Shown piece after piece: positions 17,953 through 27,125 of a DNA stretch of 64,000 nt. The notes under the pieces are model-generated. The model had not been told where the DNA came from. It searched no databases and saw only the letters and a program-made list of their open reading frames with translations. Source of the stretch: Phocaeicola plebeius DSM 17135 (GTDB taxonomy: Bacteria; Bacteroidota; Bacteroidia; Bacteroidales; Bacteroidaceae). The translations under genes and the position numbers were made by a program. Where the stretch lies: the NCBI RefSeq assembly GCF_000187895.1, contig NZ_DS990122.1:248001-312000 (forward strand), given 5' to 3'. The number at the start of each line of letters is the position of its first letter. Position 1 is the first letter of the stretch.

Positions 17953-18004
17953 AATAAAAAAACAGTCCGGAATGAACAGAAGATACCTCCTGTTCATTCC
18001 GGAC
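17953..18004 (-). terminator. Intrinsic terminator or attenuator between leuS and the yitT-like gene
   Basis: Perfect 15-bp stem GTCCGGAATGAACAG/CTGTTCATTCCGGAC with a 10-nt loop; on the minus strand it runs into TTTTTTTT only a few bases before the next ATG. Confidence 0.85.
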
Positions 18005-18018
18005 GAGCATTTAAAAGG

Positions 18019-20853
18019 TTAAAGTACAATATTTACAATTTTCTTCGGTACAATAATCACCTTCTTCGGAGTCTTGCCCTCAATCCACTTCTGTGACTGT
18101 TCTTCAGCCAGTACAGCAGCCTGGATGGTATTATTGTCTGCATCGGCAGGGAACTCCATTGTAAAGCGAGCCTTACCATTGAAAGAAATAGTATATTTTA
18201 CGCTGTCTTCTTTCAAATATTCCTCATTGAATTCCGGCCAATGTGCATCGCATACAGAAGAAGTATTGCCCAAAGCTTCCCACAATTCTTCTGCCAAATG
18301 CGGAGCAAACGGAGCCAAAAGCACTACCAGATTGCTCATCACAGCCTTGTTGCGACATTTCAATGAAGTCAATTCATTGACACAAATCATAAAGGCGCTG
18401 ATAGAGGTGTTGTAAGAGAAGGTTTCAATATCTCCTGTCACCTTCTTAATCAATTTATGAATGGCTTTCAGTTCTTCTTTGGTAGCTTCTCCTTCAGCAG
18501 GCAAGAAAGTACCCTGACGGTCATAGAACAAATTCCAAAGCTTCTTCAGGAAGCGGTGTACTCCGTCAATACCATTGGTATCCCATGGCTTAGACTGTTC
18601 TACCGGGCCAAGGAACATTTCATACATACGCAATGTATCTGCTCCATAACGTTCTACAATCATATCCGGGTTCACCACGTTATACATGGACTTACTCATC
18701 TTTTCAACTGCCCAACCACAGATATACTTGCCATCTTCCAAAATAAACTCTGCATTATGATATTCCGGGCGCCAGTTCTTGAAGGCTTCCACATCCAGTA
18801 CATCATTCGATACAATGTTTACATCTACGTGCAACGGAGTTACTTCATACTGGTCTTTCAATCCCAATGACACAAAAGTATTGGTATCCTTGATACGATA
18901 TACAAAGTTGCTTCGTCCCTGAATCATTCCCTGATTCACCAGTTTCTGGAATGGTTCTTCCTTAATGCTGATACCCAAGTCGAACAAGAACTTATTCCAG
19001 AAACGAGAATAAATCAAGTGACCAGTAGCATGTTCCGTACCTCCTACATAAAGGTCTACATTCTGCCAGTAATGATCTGCCTTCTCAGAAACCAGCGCTT
19101 CATTGTTATGCGGATCCATGTAACGCAAATAATATGCACTGGAACCGGCAAATCCTGGCATGGTATTCAATTCCAGAGGGAATACATTCACGTTATCAAT
19201 CTTCGTATTTTCTACGACTTCACCTTTGGCTACATCCCATGCCCAACGGGTTGCATGTCCCAAAGGAGGTTCTCCACTTTCTGTAGGCAAGAACTTAGCA
19301 ACCTCAGGAAGCTCCAGCGGAAGCTTGCTTTCGTCAATCATATACGGCATGCCGTCCTTGTAATATACCGGGAACGGTTCACCCCAATAACGCTGGCGAG
19401 AGAAAATCGCATCACGCAAACGGAAGTTGACTTTCACACGGCCCAGATTATGCTCTTTCACATATTTCTTGGTAGCTGCAATGGCTTCTTTAATTGTCAG
19501 GCCATTCAGCGTCAACTCGCAATAAGGAGTTACCCCGGCTTTCGGAGAGTTGCAAACGATTCCTTCCTTCGCATCGAAGCTTTCTTCGCTTACGTCACAA
19601 CCTTCTACCAACGGTACAATCGGCAAGTTGAAATGTTTGGCAAATGCATAGTCACGACTATCGTGCGCAGGTACCGCCATGATGGCTCCTGTTCCATAAC
19701 CAGCCAATACATAATCACTAATCCATACTGGAACAGATTCTCCTGTAAACGGATTTACAGCATACGAACCACTGAACACACCCGTTACACGACGGTCAGC
19801 AATACGTTCACGTTCTGTACGCTTCTTTGTACGGTCCAGATAAGCCTCAACTTCTGCACGCTGTGCTTCAGTCGTCAGCATCGGCACCAGTTCACTTTCA
19901 GGTGCAAGTACCATGAAAGTCACACCGAACATCGTATCGGCACGCGTAGTAAAGATAGTAAATTCCAAATCGCTGTTTTTTACCTTGAAACGTACTTCAG
20001 TACCTTCTGAACGACCAATCCAGTTACGCTGAGTTTCTTTCAAAGAATCTGTCCAGTCTACCGTTTCCAGTCCGTCAAGTAAACGCTGTGCATAAGCAGA
20101 CACACGCAAACACCACTGGCGCATCTTTTTCTGCACCACCGGATGTCCACCACGTTCAGATACCCCGTCTACTACTTCATCGTTGGCCAATACCGTACCC
20201 AATGCCGGACACCAGTTTACCATGGTCTCTCCTAAGTAAGCGATACGGTAGTTCATCAGAATTTCCTGCTGTTCCTTTTCTGTCTTAGCTTTCCATTCTT
20301 CTGCAGTAAAATTCAGTTCTTCGCTGCATGCTACATCCAGCCCCTTTGTTCCTTCAGCCTCAAAATGAGCAATCAGTTTGCTGATAGGCTGTGCTTTCTG
20401 ACATGAATTACAATAGAAGCTGTTGAACATTTTCTGGAAAGCCCACTGTGTCCAGTGATAATATCCAGGTTCGCACGTACGTACCTCACGATCCCAGTCG
20501 AACGAAAAACCAATCTTGTCCAACTGCTCGCGATAGCGTGCAATGTTAGCTGCGGTAGTAACGGCCGGATGCTGGCCCGTTTGAATGGCATACTGTTCAG
20601 CAGGCAAACCGTATGCATCATATCCCATCGGATTCAACACATTGAATCCTTGCAATCGTTTGTAACGTGCATAAATATCGCTGGCAATGTATCCCAGCGG
20701 ATGACCTACGTGAAGTCCCGCTCCCGACGGATAAGGGAACATGTTCAACACGTAGAACTTTTTCTTGGATTCATCTTCGACAACTTTATAGGTCTTACGT
20801 TCCACCCATCTCTGCTGCCACTTCTTCTCAATTTCTCTGAAATTATATTCCAT
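18019..20853 (-). CDS. leuS: Leucyl-tRNA synthetase
   Basis: A 944-residue class Ia aminoacyl-tRNA synthetase that charges tRNA-Leu. The HIGH-type motif is HVGH at residues 48-51 within [18 protein letters not shown], and the KMSKS loop is present as [12 protein letters not shown] in the second half (near residue 715). The editing CP1 domain ([20 protein letters not shown], with [14 protein letters not shown]) lies between them, and the C-terminal anticodon-binding domain ends with [16 protein letters not shown]. The length and start ([16 protein letters not shown]) match the family in Bacteroidetes. A perfect -7 box lies 49 bp upstream. It is divergent from the GH2 gene at 20994. Confidence 0.98.
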   Translation of the reverse strand: MEYNFREIEKKWQQRWVERKTYKVVEDESKKKFYVLNMFPYPSGAGLHVGHPLGYIASDIYARYKRLQGFNVLNPMGYDAYGLPAEQYAIQTGQHPAVTTAANIARYREQLDKIGFSFDWDREVRTCEPGYYHWTQWAFQKMFNSFYCNSCQKAQPISKLIAHFEAEGTKGLDVACSEELNFTAEEWKAKTEKEQQEILMNYRIAYLGETMVNWCPALGTVLANDEVVDGVSERGGHPVVQKKMRQWCLRVSAYAQRLLDGLETVDWTDSLKETQRNWIGRSEGTEVRFKVKNSDLEFTIFTTRADTMFGVTFMVLAPESELVPMLTTEAQRAEVEAYLDRTKKRTERERIADRRVTGVFSGSYAVNPFTGESVPVWISDYVLAGYGTGAIMAVPAHDSRDYAFAKHFNLPIVPLVEGCDVSEESFDAKEGIVCNSPKAGVTPYCELTLNGLTIKEAIAATKKYVKEHNLGRVKVNFRLRDAIFSRQRYWGEPFPVYYKDGMPYMIDESKLPLELPEVAKFLPTESGEPPLGHATRWAWDVAKGEVVENTKIDNVNVFPLELNTMPGFAGSSAYYLRYMDPHNNEALVSEKADHYWQNVDLYVGGTEHATGHLIYSRFWNKFLFDLGISIKEEPFQKLVNQGMIQGRSNFVYRIKDTNTFVSLGLKDQYEVTPLHVDVNIVSNDVLDVEAFKNWRPEYHNAEFILEDGKYICGWAVEKMSKSMYNVVNPDMIVERYGADTLRMYEMFLGPVEQSKPWDTNGIDGVHRFLKKLWNLFYDRQGTFLPAEGEATKEELKAIHKLIKKVTGDIETFSYNTSISAFMICVNELTSLKCRNKAVMSNLVVLLAPFAPHLAEELWEALGNTSSVCDAHWPEFNEEYLKEDSVKYTISFNGKARFTMEFPADADNNTIQAAVLAEEQSQKWIEGKTPKKVIIVPKKIVNIVL

Positions 20854-20901
20854 AGCGAAATATTATATGATTGATTATTACGTATTTCTCCAATTTCTCC
20901 G

Positions 20902-20909
20902 CAAATATA
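20902..20909 (-). promoter_or_regulatory. -7 promoter box for leuS
   Basis: TATATTTG on the minus strand, full match to TAnnTTTG, 49 bp before the leuS start. No clear -33 box. Confidence 0.5.
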
Positions 20910-20953
20910 GTAAGAGTTCAGGAATAAATAAGGATAGTTTCGAACGAAAAGTT

Positions 20954-20961
20954 TATCTTTG
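20954..20961 (+). promoter_or_regulatory. -7 promoter box for the GH2 gene at 20994
   Basis: TATCTTTG, full match to TAnnTTTG, 33 bp before the start. The -33 box is not evident, as expected for an activated promoter. Confidence 0.5.
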
Positions 20962-20993
20962 CTTGATAAATGAAAACCTAATCTTAGAAATCT

Positions 20994-23432
20994 ATGCACA
21001 TCCGTAAATTCTTTCTGCTCGCTACTATCCTCTGTAGTGTATGCAGTCTCAACGCACAGCGACATGAACAACTCTTGGAAACCGGCTGGAAATTCCACAA
21101 AGGAGAAACCAATGGAGCTGAAACTGTTTCATTTAATGATTCTCAATGGGAATCTGTCTGTATTCCACACGACTGGGCCATTTATGGACCGTTTGACCGT
21201 AATAATGATTTACAAAATGTAGCCATTACTCAGAACTTGGAGAAACAGGCATCTGTCAAGACCGGACGTACCGGAGGACTTCCTTATGTGGGAGTAGGAT
21301 GGTATCGCACCCGTTTCGATGCAGACCCTGACAAAAAGACAACACTGGTTTTTGATGGAGCCATGAGTGAAGCCCGCGTGTATGTCAATGGAAAAGAAGC
21401 CTGCTTCTGGCCTTTCGGTTACAATTCCTTCCATTGTGACATTACTGAGCTTCTGCACAAAGAAGGAAAAGACAATGTATTGGCTGTACGTCTGGAAAAC
21501 CGTCCTCAATCTTCCCGCTGGTATCCGGGAGCCGGACTTTACCGGAATGTCCATCTGATTACTGCAGAAAAAATACATGTACCTGTATGGGGAACACAGG
21601 TTACCACCCCACACGTAGCTAATGACTATGCTTCTGTTTGCCTTCGTACCTCTTTACAGAATGTGGGAAAAGAAGAAATTACCATAGAAACAGAAATACT
21701 GGACCCGAACGGGAAAAAAGTTTCTTTCAAGAAGAACAGCGGACGCATCAATCACGGGCAACCGTTTACACAAAATTTCATTGTGGAAAACCCGCAATTG
21801 TGGTCACCTGAAACACCGTTCTTATATCAGGCCGTATCTAAAATCTATGCCAACGGAAAACTTACAGATACTTATACCACCCGCTTTGGTATCCGTTCCA
21901 TCGAATTTGTAGCCGACAAGGGCTTTTTCCTGAACGGCCAGCACCGTAAATTCCAGGGGGTATGCAACCACCACGACTTAGGTCCTTTAGGAGCTGCCAT
22001 CAACGTATCGGCTCTACGCCACCAGCTTACATTATTAAAAGACATGGGCTGCGATGCCATTCGTACCGCACACAACATGCCGGCACCCGAGCTTGTCAGA
22101 CTCTGCGATGAAATGGGATTCATGATGATGATTGAGCCTTTCGATGAATGGGACATTGCCAAGTGTGAAAACGGATACCACCGCTATTTCAACGAATGGG
22201 CCGAAAAAGACATGGTAAACATGCTACGGCAATACCGGAATAATCCCTGTGTGGTGATGTGGAGTATCGGTAATGAAGTACCCACCCAATGCAGCAGTGA
22301 AGGATACAAAGTAGCCAAGTTCCTGCAAGACATTTGCCATCGGGAAGACCCTACCCGTCCGGTTACCTGCGGCATGGACCAGGTTAGTTGTGTACTCGAC
22401 AACGGATTTGCGGCCATGCTCGACATTCCGGGATTCAATTATCGCGCACACCGCTATGAAGAAGCTTACCAACGCCTGCCTCAAAATCTTGTATTAGGCT
22501 CAGAAACCTCTTCTACCGTCAGTTCACGCGGTGTATACAAATTCCCGGCAGAGCGTAAAGCCGATGCAAAATACGAAGACCATCAGTCTTCTTCTTACGA
22601 CTTGGAATACTGCTCCTGGTCTAACATTCCCGATATAGACTTTGCTCTGGCTGATGACCACCAATGGACTTTGGGGCAGTTTGTCTGGACAGGTTTTGAT
22701 TATCTGGGTGAACCCAGTCCATACGATACGGATGCATGGCCCAACCACAGCTCTATGTTCGGTATTATCGACCTGGCTTCCTTACCCAAAGACCGGTACT
22801 ATTTATACCGCAGCATATGGAACAAGCAAGCTGAAACACTTCATATTCTTCCTCATTGGAACTGGGAGGGCAGAGAAGGAAAAGAAGTACCTGTATTCGT
22901 CTATACCAACTATCCGACAGCCGAACTTTTCATCAACGGAAAAAGTTATGGGAAACAGACGAAGAACAACCAAAGCGTAGAGAACCGTTACCGCCTGATG
23001 TGGCACAACGCCATTTACGAACCGGGAGAAGTAAAAGTCGTGGCATACGATGAACACGGTACGGCTAAAGCAGAAAAGATAATCCGCACGGCAGGCAAAC
23101 CTCACCATATTGAATTGGTTTCTTCACGCCAGTCGCTCACAGCCGATGGAAAAGATTTGGCTTACGTAACCGTACGTGTTGTGGACAAAGACGGAAATCT
23201 CTGCCCCACAGATATGCGCTTGGTGAAATTTAAAGTAAAAGGAGCTGGAAGCTACAAAGCCTCAGCCAATGGAGATCCAACTTGTCTGGATTTGTTCCAC
23301 CTGCCTCAGATGCACGCCTTCAACGGCATGCTGACTGCAATTGTGCAATCAGGAAAAGAAGCAGGTACCCTTGAGTTACAAGTCACCGCAAAAGGGCTGA
23401 AATCAGGAAAGATACAAATCGAAGTAAAATAA
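20994..23432 (+). CDS. GH2 glycosidase, probable beta-galactosidase (rhamnogalacturonan locus)
   Basis: An 812-residue secreted GH2 enzyme (signal peptide about 1-21, MHIRKFFLLATILCSVCSLNAQ). Domains: sugar-binding jelly roll (about 22-195; HDWAIYGPFDR, WYPGAGLYRNVHL), immunoglobulin-like domain, catalytic barrel from about 305 with GVCNHHDLGPLGAAI and IRTAHNMPAPELVRLCDEMGF, acid/base E428 in SIGNE and probable nucleophile E504 in LGSETSSTVS, then DUF4982-type and Ig-like C-terminal modules. The overall pattern is that of Bacteroides beta-galactosidases, but GH2 covers several activities. It is the leftmost gene of the locus, divergent from leuS and convergent with the next GH2; its likely substrate is galactan side chains of rhamnogalacturonan I. 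Confidence 0.88.
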   Translation: MHIRKFFLLATILCSVCSLNAQRHEQLLETGWKFHKGETNGAETVSFNDSQWESVCIPHDWAIYGPFDRNNDLQNVAITQNLEKQASVKTGRTGGLPYVGVGWYRTRFDADPDKKTTLVFDGAMSEARVYVNGKEACFWPFGYNSFHCDITELLHKEGKDNVLAVRLENRPQSSRWYPGAGLYRNVHLITAEKIHVPVWGTQVTTPHVANDYASVCLRTSLQNVGKEEITIETEILDPNGKKVSFKKNSGRINHGQPFTQNFIVENPQLWSPETPFLYQAVSKIYANGKLTDTYTTRFGIRSIEFVADKGFFLNGQHRKFQGVCNHHDLGPLGAAINVSALRHQLTLLKDMGCDAIRTAHNMPAPELVRLCDEMGFMMMIEPFDEWDIAKCENGYHRYFNEWAEKDMVNMLRQYRNNPCVVMWSIGNEVPTQCSSEGYKVAKFLQDICHREDPTRPVTCGMDQVSCVLDNGFAAMLDIPGFNYRAHRYEEAYQRLPQNLVLGSETSSTVSSRGVYKFPAERKADAKYEDHQSSSYDLEYCSWSNIPDIDFALADDHQWTLGQFVWTGFDYLGEPSPYDTDAWPNHSSMFGIIDLASLPKDRYYLYRSIWNKQAETLHILPHWNWEGREGKEVPVFVYTNYPTAELFINGKSYGKQTKNNQSVENRYRLMWHNAIYEPGEVKVVAYDEHGTAKAEKIIRTAGKPHHIELVSSRQSLTADGKDLAYVTVRVVDKDGNLCPTDMRLVKFKVKGAGSYKASANGDPTCLDLFHLPQMHAFNGMLTAIVQSGKEAGTLELQVTAKGLKSGKIQIEVK

Positions 23433-23447
23433 CCCTCAAAACAACAG

Positions 23448-23490
23448 CGGGGAAAAGCAACCACGTTATGTCTGCTTTTCCCCGTTTATA
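23448..23490. terminator. Bidirectional terminator between the two GH2 genes
   Basis: Perfect 12-bp stem CGGGGAAAAGCA/TGCTTTTCCCCG with a 13-nt loop in the gap between convergent genes. Confidence 0.75.
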
Positions 23491-23505
23491 TTTTCACCCA
23501 GCCTG

Positions 23506-26499
23506 CTATCTGTTCAGGCTTTCCTTAAATTCAACTTCTACAATACGAAGTTCATGATTGGTTTTATCTCCATCTTTCGCCTTAAACAAATCCAATTCAT
23601 TGGCTACTGGAGCAGCCACTTCCACAATCTGTCCAAAGGCATCATCCTCTTTACTTGAACCCTTCAACCGGATAGTTATTTCAGAAGCAGGAACCGGTTT
23701 CACTTTCAGATGAACGTAACCCAGACTTTTTTCAGTTTCTCCGCTCCAAATCAGTTCATCGCCCGCATAAATTTCCAAAGGATAACTGCGCATACGCCAT
23801 CCTGTAAGTTTCATACATACCTTATCCACACGCGCTACCCTTTCAAGATGATACTTAATCCATGCAGTGGAAGCTTTTCCATCATTTTTCCATTCACTCA
23901 ATTCATTGTCATCACAACTCTTACAAGCTTCTTCCGTATTTATTCCAGCCTCTGCAGAGAGCACAGCCACATCCACCGCACGATCTATATAAGAAGGAGA
24001 CAAAGGGGTTTCTCCACGATCTAAACTTCCTTCCAAATCATCTCCAGGAATGTATGTACTCAATCCGTTTTGTACTTCTACAGGAGAAGAAACCAGTTCC
24101 AATGAAGCGGAAGCCAATCCTTCTGCTTCAGCTCGTACAACCACCTTCCCTGCTGTAACAGACGAGCGTAATAACGCACGGTTCACCCCACATTCCACGG
24201 GAAGTTTTTCCGACAAGATATAATTATCCGGGCCTTGTGCTATACCTCCTCGCCATTCTGCCGGACCTTCTACCGTAAAATGAATCAAATCGTTCGCCAG
24301 CGGACAACGATTCCCTTCCGCATCGACAACCTCCACTTGCAACAACACCAAATCGGCTCCATCGGCTTTCCATCCTTTCGGATGCTGAATGGCAGCTAAA
24401 TTCAATTTAGCTGGTTTACCTGCGGTTCTTAACTGCATACGCGCAGCTTCTTTTCCGTCATTGTACCCCACAGCTTCCAATACTCCAGGAGTGAAGGCGA
24501 TTTTATCAAAAGTAAACAAGAAATGATAGTCACGCTGAGCCTGTCCCATTGGTTTTCCGTTTAAAAATAACGCCACACTATCCGTATTAGAAACCACATA
24601 CACAGGCTTGACCACTCCCGGTTCATAATTCCAGTGTCCTACGATATGCAAACGAGGATTTTCCGTATCTACCCATCCGTCCCACATCACTTGATGAGCG
24701 AAATAAGAATCTTTCGGAATACGCATCGGGTCTGTATCTCCACTACGCCGGTAATTCTCTACCCCACGAAAATGAGTATTTGTATCTGAAAAAATAATCT
24801 TAGCGCCGCCTGAGCTTACCCTTTTGCCCGTACCCGGACGTTCACGCCAGTAATCAAACCAACGAATCACATTCTCAATGGTGAAAGAGTCCTGATTGCG
24901 ATTGTATACACTGGCATCTGCCTGTTTTTTCGTTTTTCCGGTAGCCGCAGAATGATAAGCACTGTTTCCTTCTCCATCCTTATGATATGGATAGGAGTAA
25001 TTATCCCAATACTTGCGCAAGCCTTCATCACGGCAATACTCCATGGCCCACATAGGATGATGCGCACTTTTGTTAATATACAACATCTCTCCCCCATACT
25101 CGGCATCACGAATATCCAGCATCTCACGAGAACCGATTGCACGCCCACCATGATAATCAAACTCATCACGTATCTTCTTCATCTCCAGCATGTGTTCACG
25201 GCTGATTGATTCATTGCCACATTCATAAAAAAGGATACTCGGATTGTTGCGGTTATAGATAATTGCATCCCTCATTACCAGTTTACGCTGTTCCCACTGA
25301 CGTCCTTTGCAGTCTTTTTCTGCATCTCCTGCCGGCATGGCCTGAATCAAACCGACACGGTCGCATGACTCTACATCTTGCTTCCAGGGAGTTACATGCA
25401 TCCAACGCACCAGATTAGCATTGGCTTTCACCATGAGGCCATTGCTATAATCACTCAACCAGGCCGGTACCGACATTCCTACAGCAGGCCATTCATTACT
25501 TGTTCGCTGAGCAAATCCCTTCAACTGAATCACCCGGTCGTTCAACCATACTTTTCCATCAGCAAATCGTGTCTTGCGAAAACCTGTACGCGTAATTACT
25601 TCATCCGTTTTCTTTCCCTCTATGCACAAAGCAGTCTTTACCGTATACAGATAGCCATACCCCCAGCTCCAGAAATGTAAACCTTCTACTTCACTTTCAG
25701 CTGAAAGCACTATTTTTTCTCCTGGATTAATTTTCTTCTCCTCGCCACAGAACGACTTTACAAGCTTCCCGTCACGGTCAAAAAGTTCCACCAGATAACC
25801 AACCGTCTGGCTTTTCTTTGTTTCATTTTTCACTTCCGATTCGGCATGAATCCGAGCTTTACGAGCACGTACCTGAATATCTTCCGCATAAATATAGACA
25901 CCCGTAGTTTGCAGATTACTATATAAAGGTAAGGTCTGGTATAATTTATCCGTCACATACAACCACACATTCTTGGGTAAGCCTCCATAATTTGCATTAA
26001 AATTACGGTTACTCCACTGATACTTTACGCCAGTAGCCTTCTCTGCATAGTCCCAATTGTTATCAATACGTGCAGCAATGACATTTTCCTTACCGGGCTT
26101 TACAAATGCAGTAAGGTCAAAACCAAAAGCCATCACTCCATTTTCATGCTGGCCGACCAGGTGACCGTTCACATACAGATCAATTCCTTGTCGTGCTCCT
26201 TCAAATTCAATGAACACCTTTCGTCCTTTCGCATCAGCAGGTAAACGAAAATGTTTTCGATACCATACAATTGTATCGGTAAGATCCTTGATATTCAGTT
26301 TGAAAGCTTCATCCTCATTGAATGCATGAGGAAGTGTAACCGACTTCCATTCTGCATCCGAATAGTCCATCTCCTCTGCCTGAACTATATCACCCACCTT
26401 TAATTTCCAGTCGCTGTTGAAATTATACTTCTCCCGCTCTGCGGCATGAATATGCCCTAAAGCCATAAAAATGAATAAACTTATTAGAATGTACCTCAT
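23506..26499 (-). CDS. Large GH2-family glycosidase (rhamnogalacturonan locus)
   Basis: A 997-residue secreted protein (signal peptide about 1-20). The N-terminal jelly roll (about 21-190) has SVTLPHAFNEDEAF and GARQGIDLYVNGHLVGQHENG; the barrel starts near 315 and carries the acid/base E430 in YECGNE and a candidate nucleophile E487 in WAMEY. A DUF4982-like segment (LHIVGHWNYEPGVVKPVYVVSNTDSVALFLNG) and a domain with galactose-binding-like traits (about 855-965) follow. The barrel departs from typical LacZ, so the sugar specificity (galactose, glucuronate or arabinose) is open. It is a single minus-strand gene divergent from the SusC/SusD operon, sharing the 626-bp control region. Confidence 0.85.
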   Translation of the reverse strand: MRYILISLFIFMALGHIHAAEREKYNFNSDWKLKVGDIVQAEEMDYSDAEWKSVTLPHAFNEDEAFKLNIKDLTDTIVWYRKHFRLPADAKGRKVFIEFEGARQGIDLYVNGHLVGQHENGVMAFGFDLTAFVKPGKENVIAARIDNNWDYAEKATGVKYQWSNRNFNANYGGLPKNVWLYVTDKLYQTLPLYSNLQTTGVYIYAEDIQVRARKARIHAESEVKNETKKSQTVGYLVELFDRDGKLVKSFCGEEKKINPGEKIVLSAESEVEGLHFWSWGYGYLYTVKTALCIEGKKTDEVITRTGFRKTRFADGKVWLNDRVIQLKGFAQRTSNEWPAVGMSVPAWLSDYSNGLMVKANANLVRWMHVTPWKQDVESCDRVGLIQAMPAGDAEKDCKGRQWEQRKLVMRDAIIYNRNNPSILFYECGNESISREHMLEMKKIRDEFDYHGGRAIGSREMLDIRDAEYGGEMLYINKSAHHPMWAMEYCRDEGLRKYWDNYSYPYHKDGEGNSAYHSAATGKTKKQADASVYNRNQDSFTIENVIRWFDYWRERPGTGKRVSSGGAKIIFSDTNTHFRGVENYRRSGDTDPMRIPKDSYFAHQVMWDGWVDTENPRLHIVGHWNYEPGVVKPVYVVSNTDSVALFLNGKPMGQAQRDYHFLFTFDKIAFTPGVLEAVGYNDGKEAARMQLRTAGKPAKLNLAAIQHPKGWKADGADLVLLQVEVVDAEGNRCPLANDLIHFTVEGPAEWRGGIAQGPDNYILSEKLPVECGVNRALLRSSVTAGKVVVRAEAEGLASASLELVSSPVEVQNGLSTYIPGDDLEGSLDRGETPLSPSYIDRAVDVAVLSAEAGINTEEACKSCDDNELSEWKNDGKASTAWIKYHLERVARVDKVCMKLTGWRMRSYPLEIYAGDELIWSGETEKSLGYVHLKVKPVPASEITIRLKGSSKEDDAFGQIVEVAAPVANELDLFKAKDGDKTNHELRIVEVEFKESLNR

Positions 26500-26523
26500 A
26501 GTATTGCCTTTTTAACTACTTAG

Positions 26524-26531
26524 CAAAGGTA
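26524..26531 (-). promoter_or_regulatory. -7 promoter box for the GH2 gene at 23506-26499
   Basis: TACCTTTG on the minus strand, 24 bp before the start. Weak copies of the locus operator (TATCTATTTTTCCTAT at 26568-26553 and CATCATTTATTCCATC at 26589-26574) lie upstream, 21 bp apart. Confidence 0.5.
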
Positions 26532-27020
26532 TGTTTTTTGTTTCTACAAGGTATAGGAAAAATAGATAGTTAAGATGGAATAAATGATGGTTATCAGAAA
26601 TTCTTTACATTTCATGCGGGACAAGATTCAAACTAACAGAATTTTATCTGAATAAAAATCCCAAAGGATTAAACAGAAAATCCTTTTACCAGTTCTATGT
26701 ATTCTTATCTGAATCCATAAGTTTCTCAATCTGCAAACCTACGTTTTAGGACTGAAAAACATATATTTCCGATAAGCAACACATAAAATTTACAAGCACA
26801 AATTCGGCTCTTTGCTATTGAGTTTTCCCAACTATATTAAAACGTACGTTAAGATGTTAAATTAAAAACTTAAAATCAATTCTATTATTAACATTTCAAA
26901 AAGAAATAAGTACATCACTTCTTCGGAAGAGGTGAAGAAAGCTTTTTAATGCAAAATATACCTATCCACCTGTATCCAATAATCTCGTGCTGATTTTTCC
27001 ATGTTTCTACACAATTTTAC
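26532..27020. other. Intergenic control region between GH2 and SusC genes
   Basis: About 490 bp without a gene. It holds the palindromic array copy C (26689-26793), a short hairpin AAAGGAT/ATCCTTT near 26663-26687, a tight hairpin CACTTC-N-GAGGTG at 26916-26934 with a U-rich stretch a few bases later, and AT-rich sequence. The SusC promoter begins at the right end. Nothing coding is seen. Confidence 0.7.
26689..26793. repeat. 22-bp palindromic array, class I, copy C
   Basis: Five units start at 26689, 26711, 26733, 26755 and 26777, exact 22-bp steps. The third is GCAAACCTACGTTTTAG and the fourth AAAAACATATATTTCCG; the first and last are the most degraded. Same family as the arrays at 5350 and 47858. 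Confidence 0.75.
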
Positions 27021-27052
27021 ATTGTTTACCCTCTCATACAATTGTACTTTTA
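26988..27052 (+). promoter_or_regulatory. SusC promoter with paired operator half-sites
   Basis: ATTG at 27021-27024, 20-bp gap, TACTTTTA at 27045-27052 fit the -33/-7 promoter (one mismatch). Half-sites TGCTGATTTTTCCATG at 26988 and TACACAATTTTACATT at 27008 are 20 bp apart; the second starts 37 bp before the -7 box, the same distance as at the two other promoters of this locus. Confidence 0.55.
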
Positions 27053-27125
27053 CATCGCATTCAAAAATGCAAAATACAAAGATATAATGAAACTAACTTT
27101 TGTTTAACTTAACCAAATTAGAGGT

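Noticed and set aside
19018..20010. 330-codon frame antisense to leuS
   Set aside because: No domain, no promoter, entirely within leuS.
26916..26934. Hairpin upstream of SusC as a leader attenuator
   Set aside because: It lies upstream of the best promoter candidate (27021-27052), so it would not be in the SusC transcript.
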